From Nepenthes gracilis (taxonomy: Eukaryota > Streptophyta > Magnoliopsida > Caryophyllales > Nepenthaceae): a stretch of DNA of 64,000 bases. The position numbers and the translations under genes were made by a program. The DNA lies in the NCBI GenBank assembly GCA_033239525.1, contig BSYO01000036.1, forward strand, positions 4,424,126-4,488,125. The letters run 5' to 3'. The notes beneath the pieces are model-generated. The model searched no databases, was not told the DNA's origin, and saw only the letters and a list, made by a program, of their open reading frames with translations. Shown in pieces: positions 45,004 to 56,429 of the stretch; position 1 is the stretch's first letter, and each line of letters begins with the position of its first letter.

Positions 45004-45599
45004 TAAAGAAACCATTATGAAAAGTAGAGTCAGAATAACCATACTTAAGTAGGTAACCTACTCCCAACTACCCCGCTGACCTTCTAGAAAGGCAAGGGGA
45101 GCAAGCAAATAAGAACAAGCAGCTGACCTACCCTACTTACTGTCACCAACCCCAACATCTATAAGTAATGGCCCTGGGAATTAGGATGGAAAGCTGGACA
45201 ATTGACCGGGTAAAGGCGCTAAGAACTTCGAGTCAGAACCTGGTAAGGGGTTCATAGATCCAATCCAGGCAAACGTACTCCCGTTTTCAAAGCTTTAATT
45301 GTAATAATGTTTTAATGCAAGTATACTCCGTGTTTTTAAAGTTCATGTTTGAAATGCAAGTGTACTCACCGTTTTAAATTCATATTTTTAATGCAAGTAT
45401 ATCATGCCTGTTTATCTAACTAATAATGTTTAGTTAGTTCATGATATTCGAACGCATAATGTTTGATTTTTGCATGACTTAGATGATGGCCAGTTATTTG
45501 TTTATGAAAAAGTACCGGTTATTTCATGATGTTTGGACATTTTATTTAAATGCATGAAGCCTGGCCATATTTTTAAGATGTTCGATTATTGTAAGTGTA

Positions 45600-46000
45600 A
45601 AAAGAACTCCAACTTTTGTTAAAAGGAACTCCGGCCTTTGATAAAAAGAACTTTGATTTTGTTAGAAAAAACTCCGACTTTTGTTAAAAAGAACTCCAGC
45701 CTTTGATAAAAAGAACTTCGATTTTGTTAGAAAGAACTCCGGCTTTTGTTAAAAAGAACTCCGGCCTTTGATAAAAAGAATTTCGATTTTGTTAGAAAGA
45801 ATTCCGACTTTTGTTAAAAAGAATTCCGGCCTTTGATAAAAAGAACTTCGGTTTTGTTAGAAAGAACTCTGACTTTTATTAAAAAGAACTCCGGCCTTTG
45901 ATAAAAAAAACTTCGATTTTGTTAAAAAGACCTCCGGATTTTGTTGAAAAGACATCCGACTTTTGTTGAAAAGACCTCCGGCTTTGTTAAGAATAACTCC
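45600..46000. repeat. Tandem repeat, about 63-bp unit, in the solo LTR
   Basis: Repeated phrases are AAAAAGAACTCCGGCCTTTG, ATAAAAAGAACTTCGATTTT and GTTAGAAAGAACTCCGACTT. There are six to seven partial copies, with an internal sub-period of about 21 bp (AAGAACTCCG). Confidence 0.85.
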
Positions 46001-46094
46001 AGTGTTAAGACATTAAAAGAAAGACCTTATGGTGTCCGGTTAATTGCATATTTGACTTTGATTTTCGGAAAAGCATGATTTACGGATCTAAGTG

Positions 46095-46365
46095 TTTGAT
46101 GGCCGAGTAGTTGCAGGCCTTAAATGTAGCCGTTATTGAGATATGATAGTCGAGAGCTGCAGACCATAAATGTTTCCGTTTGATTGGTCATGACTACGGA
46201 CCTTAAATGTAGCATTTTCGAGGGTCTTGACTATGGACCTTAAATGTAGCGTTTTGGAGGGTCTTGACTACGGACCGTAAATGTAGCATTTTGATTGGTC
46301 ATGACTACGGACCTTAAATGTAGCGTTTTGGATGGTCTTGACTATGGACATTAAATGTAGTGGGT
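46095..46365. repeat. Tandem repeat, about 43-bp unit, in the solo LTR
   Basis: Six copies resembling GACTACGGACCTTAAATGTA followed by GCATTTT and a GGTC-TGA linker. The theme ACCTTAAATGTAGC resembles GCCTAAAATGTAGCC of the 47255-47590 repeat, so the two LTR families may share ancestry. Confidence 0.8.
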
Positions 46366-47254
46366 TTTTTATGGAAATGAATTTGGAAACAGAAGCATGT
46401 TTTTGGAAATCTAATTGCATGATTTCGGAATCTGTTCGCATTGATTCCTTCCATGTTTTATAAAACCGCTTGCATATGCGCCTTTATTGCATTTTGTCTG
46501 TTTACTGTTCATGACTATGCATGATTTATGCACGAGTACCTTGCTGGGCTCTCTAGCTCACCCCTCCTATTTTTCAGATGATGATGAGTTCATGCCAGAC
46601 AAAAAAGATTGAGGTTCAATGGACTATCTAAGCGGAATAACTGACCAAGATTAAGTAGCAGTGCACGAGCAAAATTGATATACTCTCTTTTGATTATTTT
46701 GAGAAACGTTTTGTAGGACACTTCCACTGTGAAAATTGTGAAAGATTAATGAATATTAGAATGCTTCCGTATGACGTTGTGGTCTGAGAAATTGTGACTC
46801 CTGGTGGCATCTCAGTTTGTTCGAGACCTTTATGTCCGAACGACCTCGTCTTGGCCGGTCAAAGGAGAGAAACCACGACCCCTGGCCGCCAACTCACGAA
46901 GTTGGGCCTTACGCGATCCTGTGCACGCATTGTATATATATACATATCGGTTTCGATCAGCGGGCGGCCGCATGCGGTGGAATGTGGCCAGCCCGTTACA
47001 GAATGTATGCTTCTTAGCTAGCCCATTTGTTTTCCTCATGCATGCAAGGCATTTCTACCATTTGCTTAAGGGTTATATTAGGTTCTTGCTATTATTTAAG
47101 GATTCTACCATTTTGAATAATATGGAGATATATATATGAGCAATGCTATAACCCGATAGGTCCTTTGGCGTGAGGGACCATGTCGGTCCGAGACTCAGTG
47201 GGTCCTGTGACATGAGAGATCATGTCGATCCAAGACCCAATGGGTTAACATTAA

Positions 47255-47590
47255 TGGACAAGAGTTGTAGACCTAAAATATAGGTAGGTCGAAAGCTACA
47301 AGCCTAAAATGTAGCTAGACAGAGAGCTAATGATCAAAATGGCCGAGCATAGCAGACCTAAAATGTAATCAGGCCAAGAGCCAATGATTTGAATGGCTAA
47401 GAGTGACAGGCTAAAAATATAGTCAGGCCAAGTGCCAATGATCTAAATGGCTAAGAGTTATAGGTTTAAAATGTAACCAAGTTGAGAGTCAACGACTTGA
47501 ATGTCTGAGGTTGCAGGCCTAAAATGTAGCCAGGCTGAGAACAAATGTTACAAGTTGGCCTAGGCTATCAGCCTAAAACATAGCCGTATG
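47255..47590. repeat. Tandem repeat, about 60-bp unit, in the Tekay 5' LTR
   Basis: Five to six diverged copies of a unit with CAGGCCTAAAATGTAGCCAG and GAGAGCCAATGATCTGAATG themes. The same array is at 53900-54255 in the 3' LTR, so it was present before integration. Confidence 0.85.
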
Positions 47591-48198
47591 ATGTGCAGTT
47601 TGGGATTTTGGTCACCGTTTATGTGGGTACACCATTGATCTCAGGTTATGTGTTAGGGGAATCAGAGCATGATTTGTTATGAGCACGTTTTAGTGGGACG
47701 ACGCTATGGGATTCAAACATTTGCTTTGGCTTTGGATTTTATTGCCCTGAGTTGCATTTCCGATTTTAGCTGCTTCTGATATTTGTTTATGTACATATAC
47801 ATGATGATGCTTGCAGAGCCTTGAGCTCATGTTTTTTTTTCTCTCCTTCAGAGTGGAAGACTTTGACAAGTTGTAGGAGTTAGGTGAAATTCGGAGCAGT
47901 ACCGCACATTCTAGTGAGTGTCATCACCATATGACTCAGATGGTACTGGTTATGTTTTCTGTTCCTTGGTCTAGATTGAGATGACGTGTTGGTGTATTAC
48001 TTAGTTTTTTTCCCTTATGACTATTGATAGGGCATGTCACACGTACCTTTCTTGTCCAGATAATTGTCCGATGAGATTCTGTATGGGTTTGTTTTGATGG
48101 AACCTATATTTGTTTTTATGTCACTCCTGGATTTCTAGATTAATAGGTATTATCAAATTTTAAATTTATCGAGCTGCTTGTTCTAGGACGTGACAACA

Positions 48199-48211
48199 TA
48201 GTATCAGAGAG
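48199..48211 (+). promoter_or_regulatory. Tekay primer-binding site
   Basis: TAGTATCAGAGAG follows the LTR end. It resembles TGGTATCAGAGC, the complement of the plant initiator tRNA-Met 3' end used by chromoviruses. It differs at two or more bases, so it has decayed. Confidence 0.75.
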
Positions 48212-48279
48212 AAAGTCATAATAGGAAGTGTTTGGGGTGATTTTGGAAAGGTTATTAATGAAATCTTTTGCATGATAGG

Positions 48280-49425
48280 CAATGTATGACAGATCATAGA
48301 GATTTTAAAGGCAGAAGATTGTTCTCCAGTCGGGAAGACGAGATCAGGGGGAGAGGTCAGTTTGAGTCGAGAGGATGCTAGGGACCGATGATCAGTCTCA
48401 AGACAAAAAAATACTCAGATCAGAAGGTCAGTCTCAAGTCGAGGAGGGATTATGCTACAATGATTGGTCACATAAGCAACGTGGTGGATAGATTGATTCA
48501 GCGTCAGGATCAAAATATGGCTGTTTTGAGAATAATAGCCAACCAGGGCCAAGGTAGGACACCTTTTGACCGGTTCATGTCCGAGCGTATTTCGGAATTT
48601 GTAGGTGAGTCAAGATCTAATGAAGTCGAGAATTTCTTAAAGAAACTAGAAAGAGTATTTGGAGTTATTAATTGCCCTGAGGAAGGCAAGGTATGGTTTG
48701 CCACATACAAATTGGACAACGAAGCTATGAGATGGTAGGACTCTGAGTGCCATATATTGGGCCAAGACGATGAGGATGTAGACTGAGAGGTCTTCCAAGA
48801 TGCATTCATGAATAAGTTATTTCCCTCAAGCATTTGGGAGATTAAAGGAGCCGAATTCGGCTGGTTGCGGTAAGGAAATAGAATGGTATCTTAGTGCGAC
48901 TCTCATTTCACGAAGATCTCTCGATTTTCTCTTCAATTAGTTGCTGATGAAACCTTACGAGCTTAGAATTTTTTGCAAGGGCTTTGAAACTCAATCCAGA
49001 AACAATTAGTCCTGCTCATATTGCAAACATATAGCGAAGTGTTGTATCGGGCACTGTTAGTCGAACAAGAGTAGCTTAGAGAATAGCATTTCAAGAAAAA
49101 GTCAAAACGACAAGGTCAAAGCTCTAAGGGCGAAGTTTCTCGATGAATGTCCCATTTGCTACTTGGAGGCCGAGACAAAGAAAAATCAAGTCATGACAAA
49201 GAAAATTCCATACAAATAGAAGCTTCCACTCCTAGATTCCAATTCACAAAGTCTTTCTACGAATTCTATGGGAAGAATCACGCAGGTCAAACTTGCCTTC
49301 GTCAGAGTGGTGCTTATTTCAGGTGTGGTCAAGTGGACCATAAGGAAAGTGATTGCCCATCACCTACGTGTGGGCGCCAGAATAAGAGGATAACTTCCAA
49401 CAGGGTGTTTGCAGCTACAGTTTGA
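48280..49425 (+). pseudogene. Tekay gag pseudogene
   Basis: An open frame at 48388-48738 carries the retrotransposon gag domain: RFMSERISEFVGESRSNEVE, then FLKKLERVFGVINCPEEGK and VWFATYKLDNEAMRW. A second frame (49147-49425) holds the zinc knuckle, AYFRCGQVDHKESDC. Its first cysteine is now Tyr and its Gly is now Asp, both explained by G-to-A transitions. The exact start codon is unclear. Confidence 0.85.
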
Positions 49426-49790
49426 GATGCCTGAGTCGACCCTTTAGTTGTAGAAGGTAATTTACAAATTTTTGATTCGTTGGCACATGTTTTAATAGAT
49501 CTCGAGGCTACACATTCTTTTGTATCCCCTAAATTTATGTGCAAACTGTACGTGCTTCCCCAATATTTAGATAGTGCACTTGTCCCGATTGGGCAAGTCT
49601 TTATTGGCCGAGATGGTGTACCCATGTTGTCCGATTTGGGCTTGCAGTTACGAATTGCCGATCGATTTGATCGTGCTTGATATGCCAGATTTTGATGTAA
49701 TATTGAGAATGGATTGATTGGCAAGATATCACGTTATAGTCGACTATTTTAGTGAGACCGTCTTATTTTGTATTTCGAGATATGAATCGT
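49426..49790 (+). pseudogene. Tekay aspartic protease pseudogene
   Basis: The catalytic motif, usually DSGATHSF, reads DLEATHSFVSPKF at about 49498-49540: the Asp is kept but Ser-Gly is replaced by Leu-Glu. It is followed by PDFDVILRMD, the Tekay/Del pattern usually ending GMDWL, here with a stop at the Trp. Confidence 0.8.
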
Positions 49791-50049
49791 ACGACTTTCA
49801 AGGGAGGATTAGTAAGGAAGCTTCAAGATTAATTTCAGTATTGCAAGTGAGTCATTGAATGAGTAGTGGATGCCGAGCCTATTTGGTGTTCATAACCACA
49901 TCTGAAAACCATTCTGTGGGCCATTGGAGACACCCTAATGTGTGCGAATTCGAGAACGTTTTTTTTGAGAATTTCCCTTGATTACCCTCGGAGCGGGAGA
50001 TTGAGTTTACCATCAATATAATACAAGAATTTATGCCGATTTTGAGGGC

Positions 50050-51360
50050 TCCCTAAAGGATGGCCCCATCCGAGTTATGGGAATTAAAACAGCAGTTGAA
50101 GGAGTTACTAGAGAAAGAGCTCATTCGGCCTAGTGTTTCACTATAGGTTGCTCCCTTCTCGTAAAGAGCCCATTTGGCCTAATGTTTCACCGTGGGGTGC
50201 TCCCTTCTTATTCGTGAAAAAGAAACATGAATCAATGAGTCTGTATGTGGACTACCGAGAGTTGAATAAAATTACAATTAATAATAAATATCCTTTCCTG
50301 AGATTAACGATTTATTCGATCAATTATAAAGAGCCCAGCTATTCTCAAAGATTGATTTGGGTTTAGTATATCACTAGTTGAGGATCAAGTAAGAAGATGT
50401 TCTCAAGACGGCCTTTCTAATGAGATATAGCCATTACAAATTTCAGATGATACCATTTGGATTGACAAATGTGCCAGTATTCTTTATGGACCTGATGAAT
50501 CAAGCCTTTCAACCATACTTAGATCAATTTGTGGTGATTTTCGTCGATAAAATCCAAATTTACTCGAGGAGCTATGAGGAGCATGAAATACATTTGAAGA
50601 TTGTATTGCAGACATTGAGGGATCAGTAGCTGTACGCCAAATTGAAAAAATACGAATTTTGGTTAGAGAAGGTTTCTTTTCTGCGTCATGTCATCTCTAA
50701 CAAAGCTATATCTGTGGACCCAAAAAAGGTAGATGCGGTGACAAATTGGGAGAGGCTATCAAATGCTACAGAAGTACAAAATTTTTTGAGTTTGGTTGGG
50801 TATTACAGGCAATTTGTTGAGAATTTCTCGAAGATTGTGGAACCTTTGACCAAAATAACACAGATGCAAGAAGTGTTCATCTAGGACAAGGATTGTGAAA
50901 GCCGTTTTCAAGAATTAAAGCTAAGATTTGCTTCAGCACTAGTTTTGTCAATTTTCGATGGATCCGAAGGATTTGTTGCATATTATCATACTTCTAGAAG
51001 AGGTTTGGGTTCTATTCTAATACAGCGTGGTCCGGTGGTCACCTACGTTTTGAGGCAGTTGAAAATGCACGAACTGAATTATCCCATACATGATTTGGAG
51101 TTGGTAGTTGTGGGTTTTACCCTGAAAATCTAGAGGCACTATTTGTATGAAGAAAGGTTTGTGGTTTACTCAAACTATTTGAGTAGAAAGTATTTGTTTT
51201 CCCAAAATGAGCTGAATATGTGTCAACGAAGATGGATAGAATTTTTAAATGATTATAATTGTAAGATTTAATATTAATCAGGGAAGGCTAATGTGGCCGC
51301 TGATACCTTGAGTAGGAAGCCTGCACGGCTAGTAACTCATTTGATGATTAAAAAATGAAA
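50050..51360 (+). pseudogene. Tekay reverse transcriptase and RNase H pseudogene
   Basis: RT motifs in order are [20 protein letters not shown] (50191), [15 protein letters not shown], then [18 protein letters not shown] (50456) and [12 protein letters not shown] (50533). The catalytic pair is usually ID-D-I and here is VD-K-I, so the second Asp is lost. RNase H follows: [14 protein letters not shown] (50954) and [18 protein letters not shown]. Several nonsense codons interrupt it. Confidence 0.9.
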
Positions 51361-52890
51361 ATACTTGATAAAATGAATAGTTATATAGTGCAGCTGCATT
51401 CCCAACGATCAAAGATGATACTGTCGTATCTCCAGGTACAACTAGTGATTTTGGAGTGAATCAATGAACGTCAAATGATTGACCCATATTTGATGGAGAT
51501 GGCTGCAAACTTGGGCAATGAAGCCTGGGCAGATTTAAATGTACGAGCGGATGGAGTCCTTCATTTTTGAGACGGGATTTGTGTTTCTAATATTAAGGAG
51601 CTAAAGTAAGAAATACTGAAAGATGCTCATTGATCAAGGTATACAAATTATTTCGGAGTCAACAAAATGTATCAAGTTATGAAAAAGATTTTCTAGTGGA
51701 GAAATATGAAGCGCGAAATTACGGTATTTGTAGCCAAGTGTATTGTGTGTCATCAAGTGAAAATCGAGTACAAGAAACCATCAGGACTCTTGCACCCTCT
51801 GTTGGTTCCTAGCTGGAAATGAGAGCATATTTTAATAGATTTTATTTTGGGATTTCCAAGGATGACAAGGAAGATAGATATAATTTGGGTAACTGTGGAT
51901 AGATTAACCAAGTCAACTCATTTCTTACAAATCCTGATGACATATTCTTAGGATGAGTTAGCCAGTTTGTATATTAGTGAGATTGTGAGATTGCAGGGTG
52001 TCCCGGCATCAGTTGTTTAAAATCAAGACCCGAGGTTTGTGTCAAGATTTTGAGAGAGTCTACACAAGAAAATGGGGACTAAATTGAAATTTCGGACGAC
52101 ATTTCATCCGTAGACGGATGGCCAATCTGAGCGGACCATTCAGATTTGAGAAGATATGTTGCAGGCGGCAATTTTGGAGATGAAAGAAAGTTGGAACGAT
52201 TATTTACCGCTCATCGCGTTTGCTTATAATAATAACTATTAGTCAAGTATCGGGATTGCTCAATTTGAGGTTTTATATGGGCAGAGGTGCAATTCTCCCA
52301 TTTATTGGGAAGAGGTTGGTGACTGCAGGCTTTTAGGCCCCAATATCATTCGAGACTCATCAAAAAGGATTTTGATCATTCGAGATAAACTAATGGTTGC
52401 CCAAAGTTGCCAAAAGAGCTACGCGGACAAGCAAAGGTCGAGTTTGAATTTTGATATGGGCGGTCATGTATTCCTAGAAGTTTCTCCAAGAAAAGGAATC
52501 TCGCAGTTTGGAGTGAAGGGCAAGTTAAAGACGAGATTCGTTCGGCCTTCTCAGGTTCTAAAGCGAGTCGAACAGGTGACCTATAGATTGATTTTTCCTC
52601 TAAATTTGGTGGAGTGTCAAGATATTTTTCACGTCTCGATGCTAAGAAAATATGTGTATAACCCGTCCGATATGATTGAGTTTAAACCGTTGCAAATTTA
52701 TGAAAATCTATCATATGTCGAGGCTCCCATTTAGATTATAGATCAAAGGGGTAAGGTGTTGAGAAATAAAGTGATTACATTAGTAAAAGTATTTTGGAGG
52801 AATCATTCAATCGAAGAAGCAACTTGGGAGCTTGAGAGCGAGGTCCGCCAGGAATGCCCTTAGCTATTTGAGGATTGAGGTGTATAAATT
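51361..52890 (+). pseudogene. Tekay integrase and chromodomain pseudogene
   Basis: The zinc domain has CIVCHQVKIEYKKPSG near 51737. The core has WEHILIDFILGFPRM, then VTVDRLTKSTHF, then HP-TDGQSERTIQ near 52108, with the usual Gln codon turned to TAG. The open frame 52372-52734 covers the C-terminal part (KLKTRFVRPSQVLKRVEQVT, then DIFHVSMLRKYV). A chromodomain follows at about 52740-52870: GKVLRNKVITLVKVFWRN and EEATWELE. The chromodomain directs integration toward particular chromatin in this lineage. Confidence 0.9.
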
Positions 52891-52910
52891 TTGAAGATAA
52901 AATTTTTATA

Positions 52911-52923
52911 AATGGGGAAGAGT
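52911..52923 (+). promoter_or_regulatory. Tekay polypurine tract
   Basis: AATGGGGAAGAGT directly precedes the 3' LTR start TGTAATG at 52924. Confidence 0.8.
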
Positions 52924-54758
52924 TGTAATGTCCAGATCCCCATTTAAATTATTTTAATATTAACTGTAATTTTTAGATTAATTGAATATATATTTTAAAA
53001 TAATTTTAATATTGTGAACATTTGAGGAAAAAAACCAAAAATTTGTCATGGCGCCCTAAGCACACCTGAGCACCAGTGAGATAATATATATATAGAAAAA
53101 AAAAAAAAAAAGAAAATGGGAAAAATCGTGGGCAGAAAACCTGCGGTTAGAAGAAAGAAAAGGAAAAAAAATAAAATGAGAAGGGGGAAGTCTAGTACGC
53201 AGCAGGGCTAAAATGGAAAGAAAAAGAAAGAAGGAGAGAGATAGAGGAGAAAAAATCAGGGAGAGAGGAGGGGCCTTTGTACGAGGACGGAGAAAAGAGG
53301 AGAGAAGGAGGAGGAAAGGGAAGAGGAGAAGGGCGCGGCTGCAGCAGCACAAAAAGAGGAGATCGCACAAGAAAGAGGAAACTAGTGGCTAAGAGAGAGA
53401 GGAGGCAAATGCAATGGTAGCTTGCAGGCACGACAGCATAGTGTGGCAAGAAAACGAAGCCATGCAAGAATAAAGAGACAAGGTGGCCGTAAGGAGAGAG
53501 AAACGTGCGATTCTGATACTTTGAAGCACCCTTTCTTCCGATTTGCGGAGTATAAGGTTGAGATAAGTATACTCTTATCCCATCATTTGTTTATTTCTTT
53601 ATTGGATGCATTTTGTTTCTAATTTGGATGCATAAGCTTGAATGTGTGCTTCTTAGCTAGCCCATTCGTTTTCCTCATGCATGCAAGGCATTTCTACCGT
53701 TTGTCTAAGTGTTATATTCGGTTCATGCTATTATTTGACGAATCTACCATTTTGAATAATATGGATATATATATATATATGAGCACCGCCAGGACCCAGT
53801 CGGTCCTTTGGCCTGAGAGACCATGTCAGTCCAAGATCCGATGAGTCCTGTGACGTGAGGGATAATGTCGATCTAAGACCCAGTGGGTTAACATGAATGG
53901 TTGAAAGTTATAGGCCTAAAATATAGTCGAATTAAGAGTCAACGATCTGAATGGCCAAGAGCTGTAAGCCTAAAATGTAGTTGGGCAAGAGCCAATGATT
54001 TGAATGGTCAAGAGTTACAAGCCTAAAATATAATTGAGCCAAGTGCGAATGATCTGAATAGCTAAGAGGTGCAGGCCAAAAATGTTGCTAGGCCAAGAGT
54101 AAATGATCTAAATGGCCGAGAGTTTCAGGCCTAAAATATAGCCAGGTCAAAAGCCAACGATTTGAATAGCCGAGAGTTGCAAGCTTGAAATGTAGCTAGG
54201 CCAACAGCTAAAGGTATAAGACGGTCGAGAACTGCCAGCCTAAAACATAGCCGTATGATGTGTAGTTGGGGATTTTGGTCTCCGTTTTTGTGGGTACGCC
54301 ACTGATCTCAGGTTATGTGCCAAGGATATTAGAGCATGATTTGCTACGAGCACGTTTCAGTGGGATGATGCTATAGGATTCAGACATTTGCTTTGGCATT
54401 GGATTTTATAGTCCTAAGCTGCTTTTCTGATTTTACTTGCTTTTGATGTTTGTTTATGCCCATATATATGATACTGCTTGCTGATTCTTGGGTTCACGTT
54501 TTCGTTTTTCACAATCAGTAGAAGACTTTGACCGGCTGTAGGAGTTAGGCGAGATTCTGCACAGTATTGCACATTTTGGTGAGTGTCATTACCATATGAC
54601 TCAAATGGTACTGGTTATATTTTCTGTTCCTTGGTTTTGATTGAGATGACATGTTGGTATATTACTTAGTTTTTTCCCCTTACGATTGTTGGTAGGGCAG
54701 GTCCACGGATTTTTGGATCTTGATGATTCTCCGATGAGATTCTGTGAGGGATTGTTTC
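52924..54758 (+). repeat. Tekay 3' LTR, cut at its right end by Tat-3
   Basis: It is colinear with 43518-44417 and 47006 to about 48100. It lacks the 2.58-kb solo LTR and so shows the empty site. It ends at GATTGTTTC (54758), where the 5' LTR continues for about another 100 bp. It contains the purine-rich tract and the 60-bp minisatellite (53900-54255). Confidence 0.9.
53900..54255. repeat. Tandem repeat, about 60-bp unit, in the Tekay 3' LTR
   Basis: The same array as 47255-47590, with themes GGCCTAAAATATAG and GCCAACGATCTGAATGGCC. There are five to six diverged copies. Confidence 0.85.
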
Positions 54759-55480
54759 TAATACGTCCTGTTTCAAAATTTCGAACAAATTCGAGTCGAG
54801 TAGTCTGTCGGATTCTACTTACGTCCACTGTGCCTCGGTTCTTACACACCGCAACTTCAAATAAGAGGTCAGGTAACGACAGGATGTCACCCTATTGAAA
54901 ATACTCCGACGCTCAAGTCAATATTTTACCTTCTAAAGACAAGAAGGTGGATGCAGAGAATACAGAATGAATGTTCGGTGAGTGTTTTTGGATGTGGGAG
55001 TGCACCCGTAGAGAGAGTGGCTTGGGATGCTCTTGCAAAGCAATCTCTTTAAGTACTAAGTCCGTAGAAAACTAGTAGCCGAGAGAGAGAAAGAAAGAGC
55101 ATTAGGATGCTCGAGAGTTTGAGAGCTTCTAAAAGCTTGAGATTGCTTGAAAGCTTTTATGGGTAAGAGGAAGCGTGCCTATAGTGGGAGTTTCCATGGC
55201 CTTTTAAAGCCATGGCCCCTTTGCTGCTCTCCATATGTAGCGAGGCTGGATGCTGGCCTTTTGTGGGGATCATTGTCTTTCCTGTGTAAGAGTGAGCGCC
55301 ATTTCTAGTTGTAACGGTCAAGGAAGTGGATCTCCTTCCATCTGCTTATTGTAACCAATAGGGTTTCCAGTAGATTGCATGTGGATTTTGGAGTCTTCCT
55401 CCTGAGATGTGTTTTGATTCTGGTAGTGACCGTTACAGTAAAGATTGCCTTCTTCGGAGACGACAAATTAGGATAGACAG
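54759..55480 (-). repeat. Tat-3 3' LTR (left), inner boundary approximate
   Basis: It is colinear with 63375-64000: both share AGGATGCTCGAGAGTTTGAG (about 55107 and 63723), GTGGATCTCCTTC and other phrases. The 5' LTR is cut by the window edge, so I cannot place the inner end of this LTR by comparison. I set it loosely; it could lie up to about 55,800. Confidence 0.75.
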
Positions 55481-55919
55481 CCATTGTGGCTTTAGGATGG
55501 ACACGTGGGCCAATTTAGGCATGGGCCACATTCGTCCTAGGTTTCAACCGGTCGACTTGCCGATTCACCGATCAACGGAAGCATTGACCAACCTCGGCTT
55601 AGATGAGTCGTCCTGATCTTGGGCCTCTATCGACCGATTTGCTCCTCGTCTAGTCAACAGTAGCGTTGACTGTCCAGGCAGAAAGAGGCTACTGAGGATT
55701 TGGGTCGTTTCCTCCTTTATAGGCCAGCCCGTTACTGGCATCCCCATCACTATCCTCCCATGCTGGTCGTTTGAGACTATGGCCTCCACCATGTTAACGA
55801 TGGGACATGCCTGTACGAGATAGTTTGACGAGAAAACTAGCAGTGGCTCTTGGTCTACCGATCGAGCTACTTGCGACTATTGACCGCAACGTCAAGATCC
55901 GAAGAACAAAACTGTAGGA

Positions 55920-56140
55920 AGCGTTGACTGAATTCGTTGACCGTCCCAACCAGAATCCAAAGAACTGGCAGAAGCGAGCGTCGATCGGATTTATTGACCA
56001 TCCAGGTAAAAATCCGAAGAACTAGCTGAATAAAATGTTAACTGGATTCGTTGACCGTTCTAATAAGAATCCAGAGAACTAGCTGAAGAGAGTATTGATC
56101 GGATTCGTTGACTGTCCTGGTAAAAATCTGGAGAACTTCC
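55920..56140. repeat. Minisatellite, about 58-bp unit, upstream of the Tat-3 antisense gene
   Basis: Four units of the form GGATTCGTTGACCGTCC followed by a GTAAAAATCCGAAGAACTAG-like run and CTGAAG. Each unit has at least one TTGAC(C/T) core, the WRKY W-box. Including single copies further left, I count about nine cores from 55583 to 56113. The array lies about 200-420 bp upstream of the TATA-like box at 56341. Confidence 0.8.
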
Positions 56141-56340
56141 GTGGATTGAATCGACACGTTATTATGCCATAGGACCGACAGTTGAAAAGTTTTTCACGTG
56201 TCAATGTGCAATGGCCCTGCAATCCCAGTAATTAATTCACTAGAACATCAAATTCGACTGCACCCTCTTCGGAAGTGACACGTGTCCGTAATGATGGATG
56301 TACCTTTTCGATGCAATGCCTTACTCTAACGGCTACGTGT

Positions 56341-56350
56341 TTTTATAAAA
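56341..56350 (+). promoter_or_regulatory. TATA-like box of the Tat-3 antisense gene
   Basis: TTTTATAAAA, about 80-89 nt before the ATG at 56430. The position relative to the start is the same as in Tat-1 and Tat-2, although the surrounding sequence differs. Confidence 0.55.
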
Positions 56351-56429
56351 ATTGTTTGTCCATTCAAACTCTCCACGCTTTCCTTCTCTGCAAATTCTAA
56401 GTCTTGTCTCTCTTCTTGCTCCTACTTTC

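Larger units (their letters stand above)
44418..47000. repeat. Solo LTR of a second Tekay/Del-like element, nested in the 5' LTR
   Basis: The sequence starts TGTAACGGCCC and ends GCCCGTTACA. It is flanked on both sides by GAATG (44413-44417 and 47001-47005), and the 3' LTR of the host element has the uninterrupted site (about 53637-53647). It is 2,583 bp long with no coding domain, so an element inserted here and later recombined down to one LTR. It contains three different tandem repeats, listed separately. Its orientation is uncertain because both termini read TGTAACGG from outside. Confidence 0.92.
43518..48198 (+). repeat. Tekay 5' LTR (host LTR about 2.1 kb plus inserted solo LTR)
   Basis: Two pieces, 43518-44417 and 47006-48198, together match the 3' LTR at 52924-54758. 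The end is CGTGACAACA at 48198. The left piece has a purine-rich GAGGAGAAGAGG tract (about 43740-44280), and the right piece a minisatellite at 47255-47590. Both are also in the 3' LTR, so they are original parts of this LTR family. Confidence 0.88.
43518..54758 (+). mobile_element. Tekay/Del-type chromovirus (Ty3/gypsy), decayed, split by two later insertions
   Basis: The 5' LTR starts TGTAATG at 43518 and the matching 3' LTR starts TGTAATG at 52924. Between them lie an initiator-Met-type primer site (48199), gag, protease, RT, RNase H, integrase and a C-terminal chromodomain, which is the layout of Tekay/Del chromoviruses. The 5' LTR is interrupted by a solo LTR (44418-47000). The 3' LTR is cut off at 54758 by Tat-3; its last 100 bp or so should resume right of Tat-3, outside the window. 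Stops are mostly CAG or TGG codons turned to TAG or TGA, and catalytic residues are lost, so this copy is dead. Confidence 0.93.

Noticed and set aside
44418..47000. Solo LTR first read as part of a very long (4.7-kb) Tekay LTR
   Set aside because: The 3' LTR lacks this 2.58 kb, and the segment has TG...CA ends with a GAATG duplication, so it is a nested insertion and the true LTR is about 2.1 kb.
46794..47139. Open frames spanning the right end of the solo LTR (to 111 codons)
   Set aside because: They cross the LTR end and the target duplication into the host LTR, so they cannot be an original gene.
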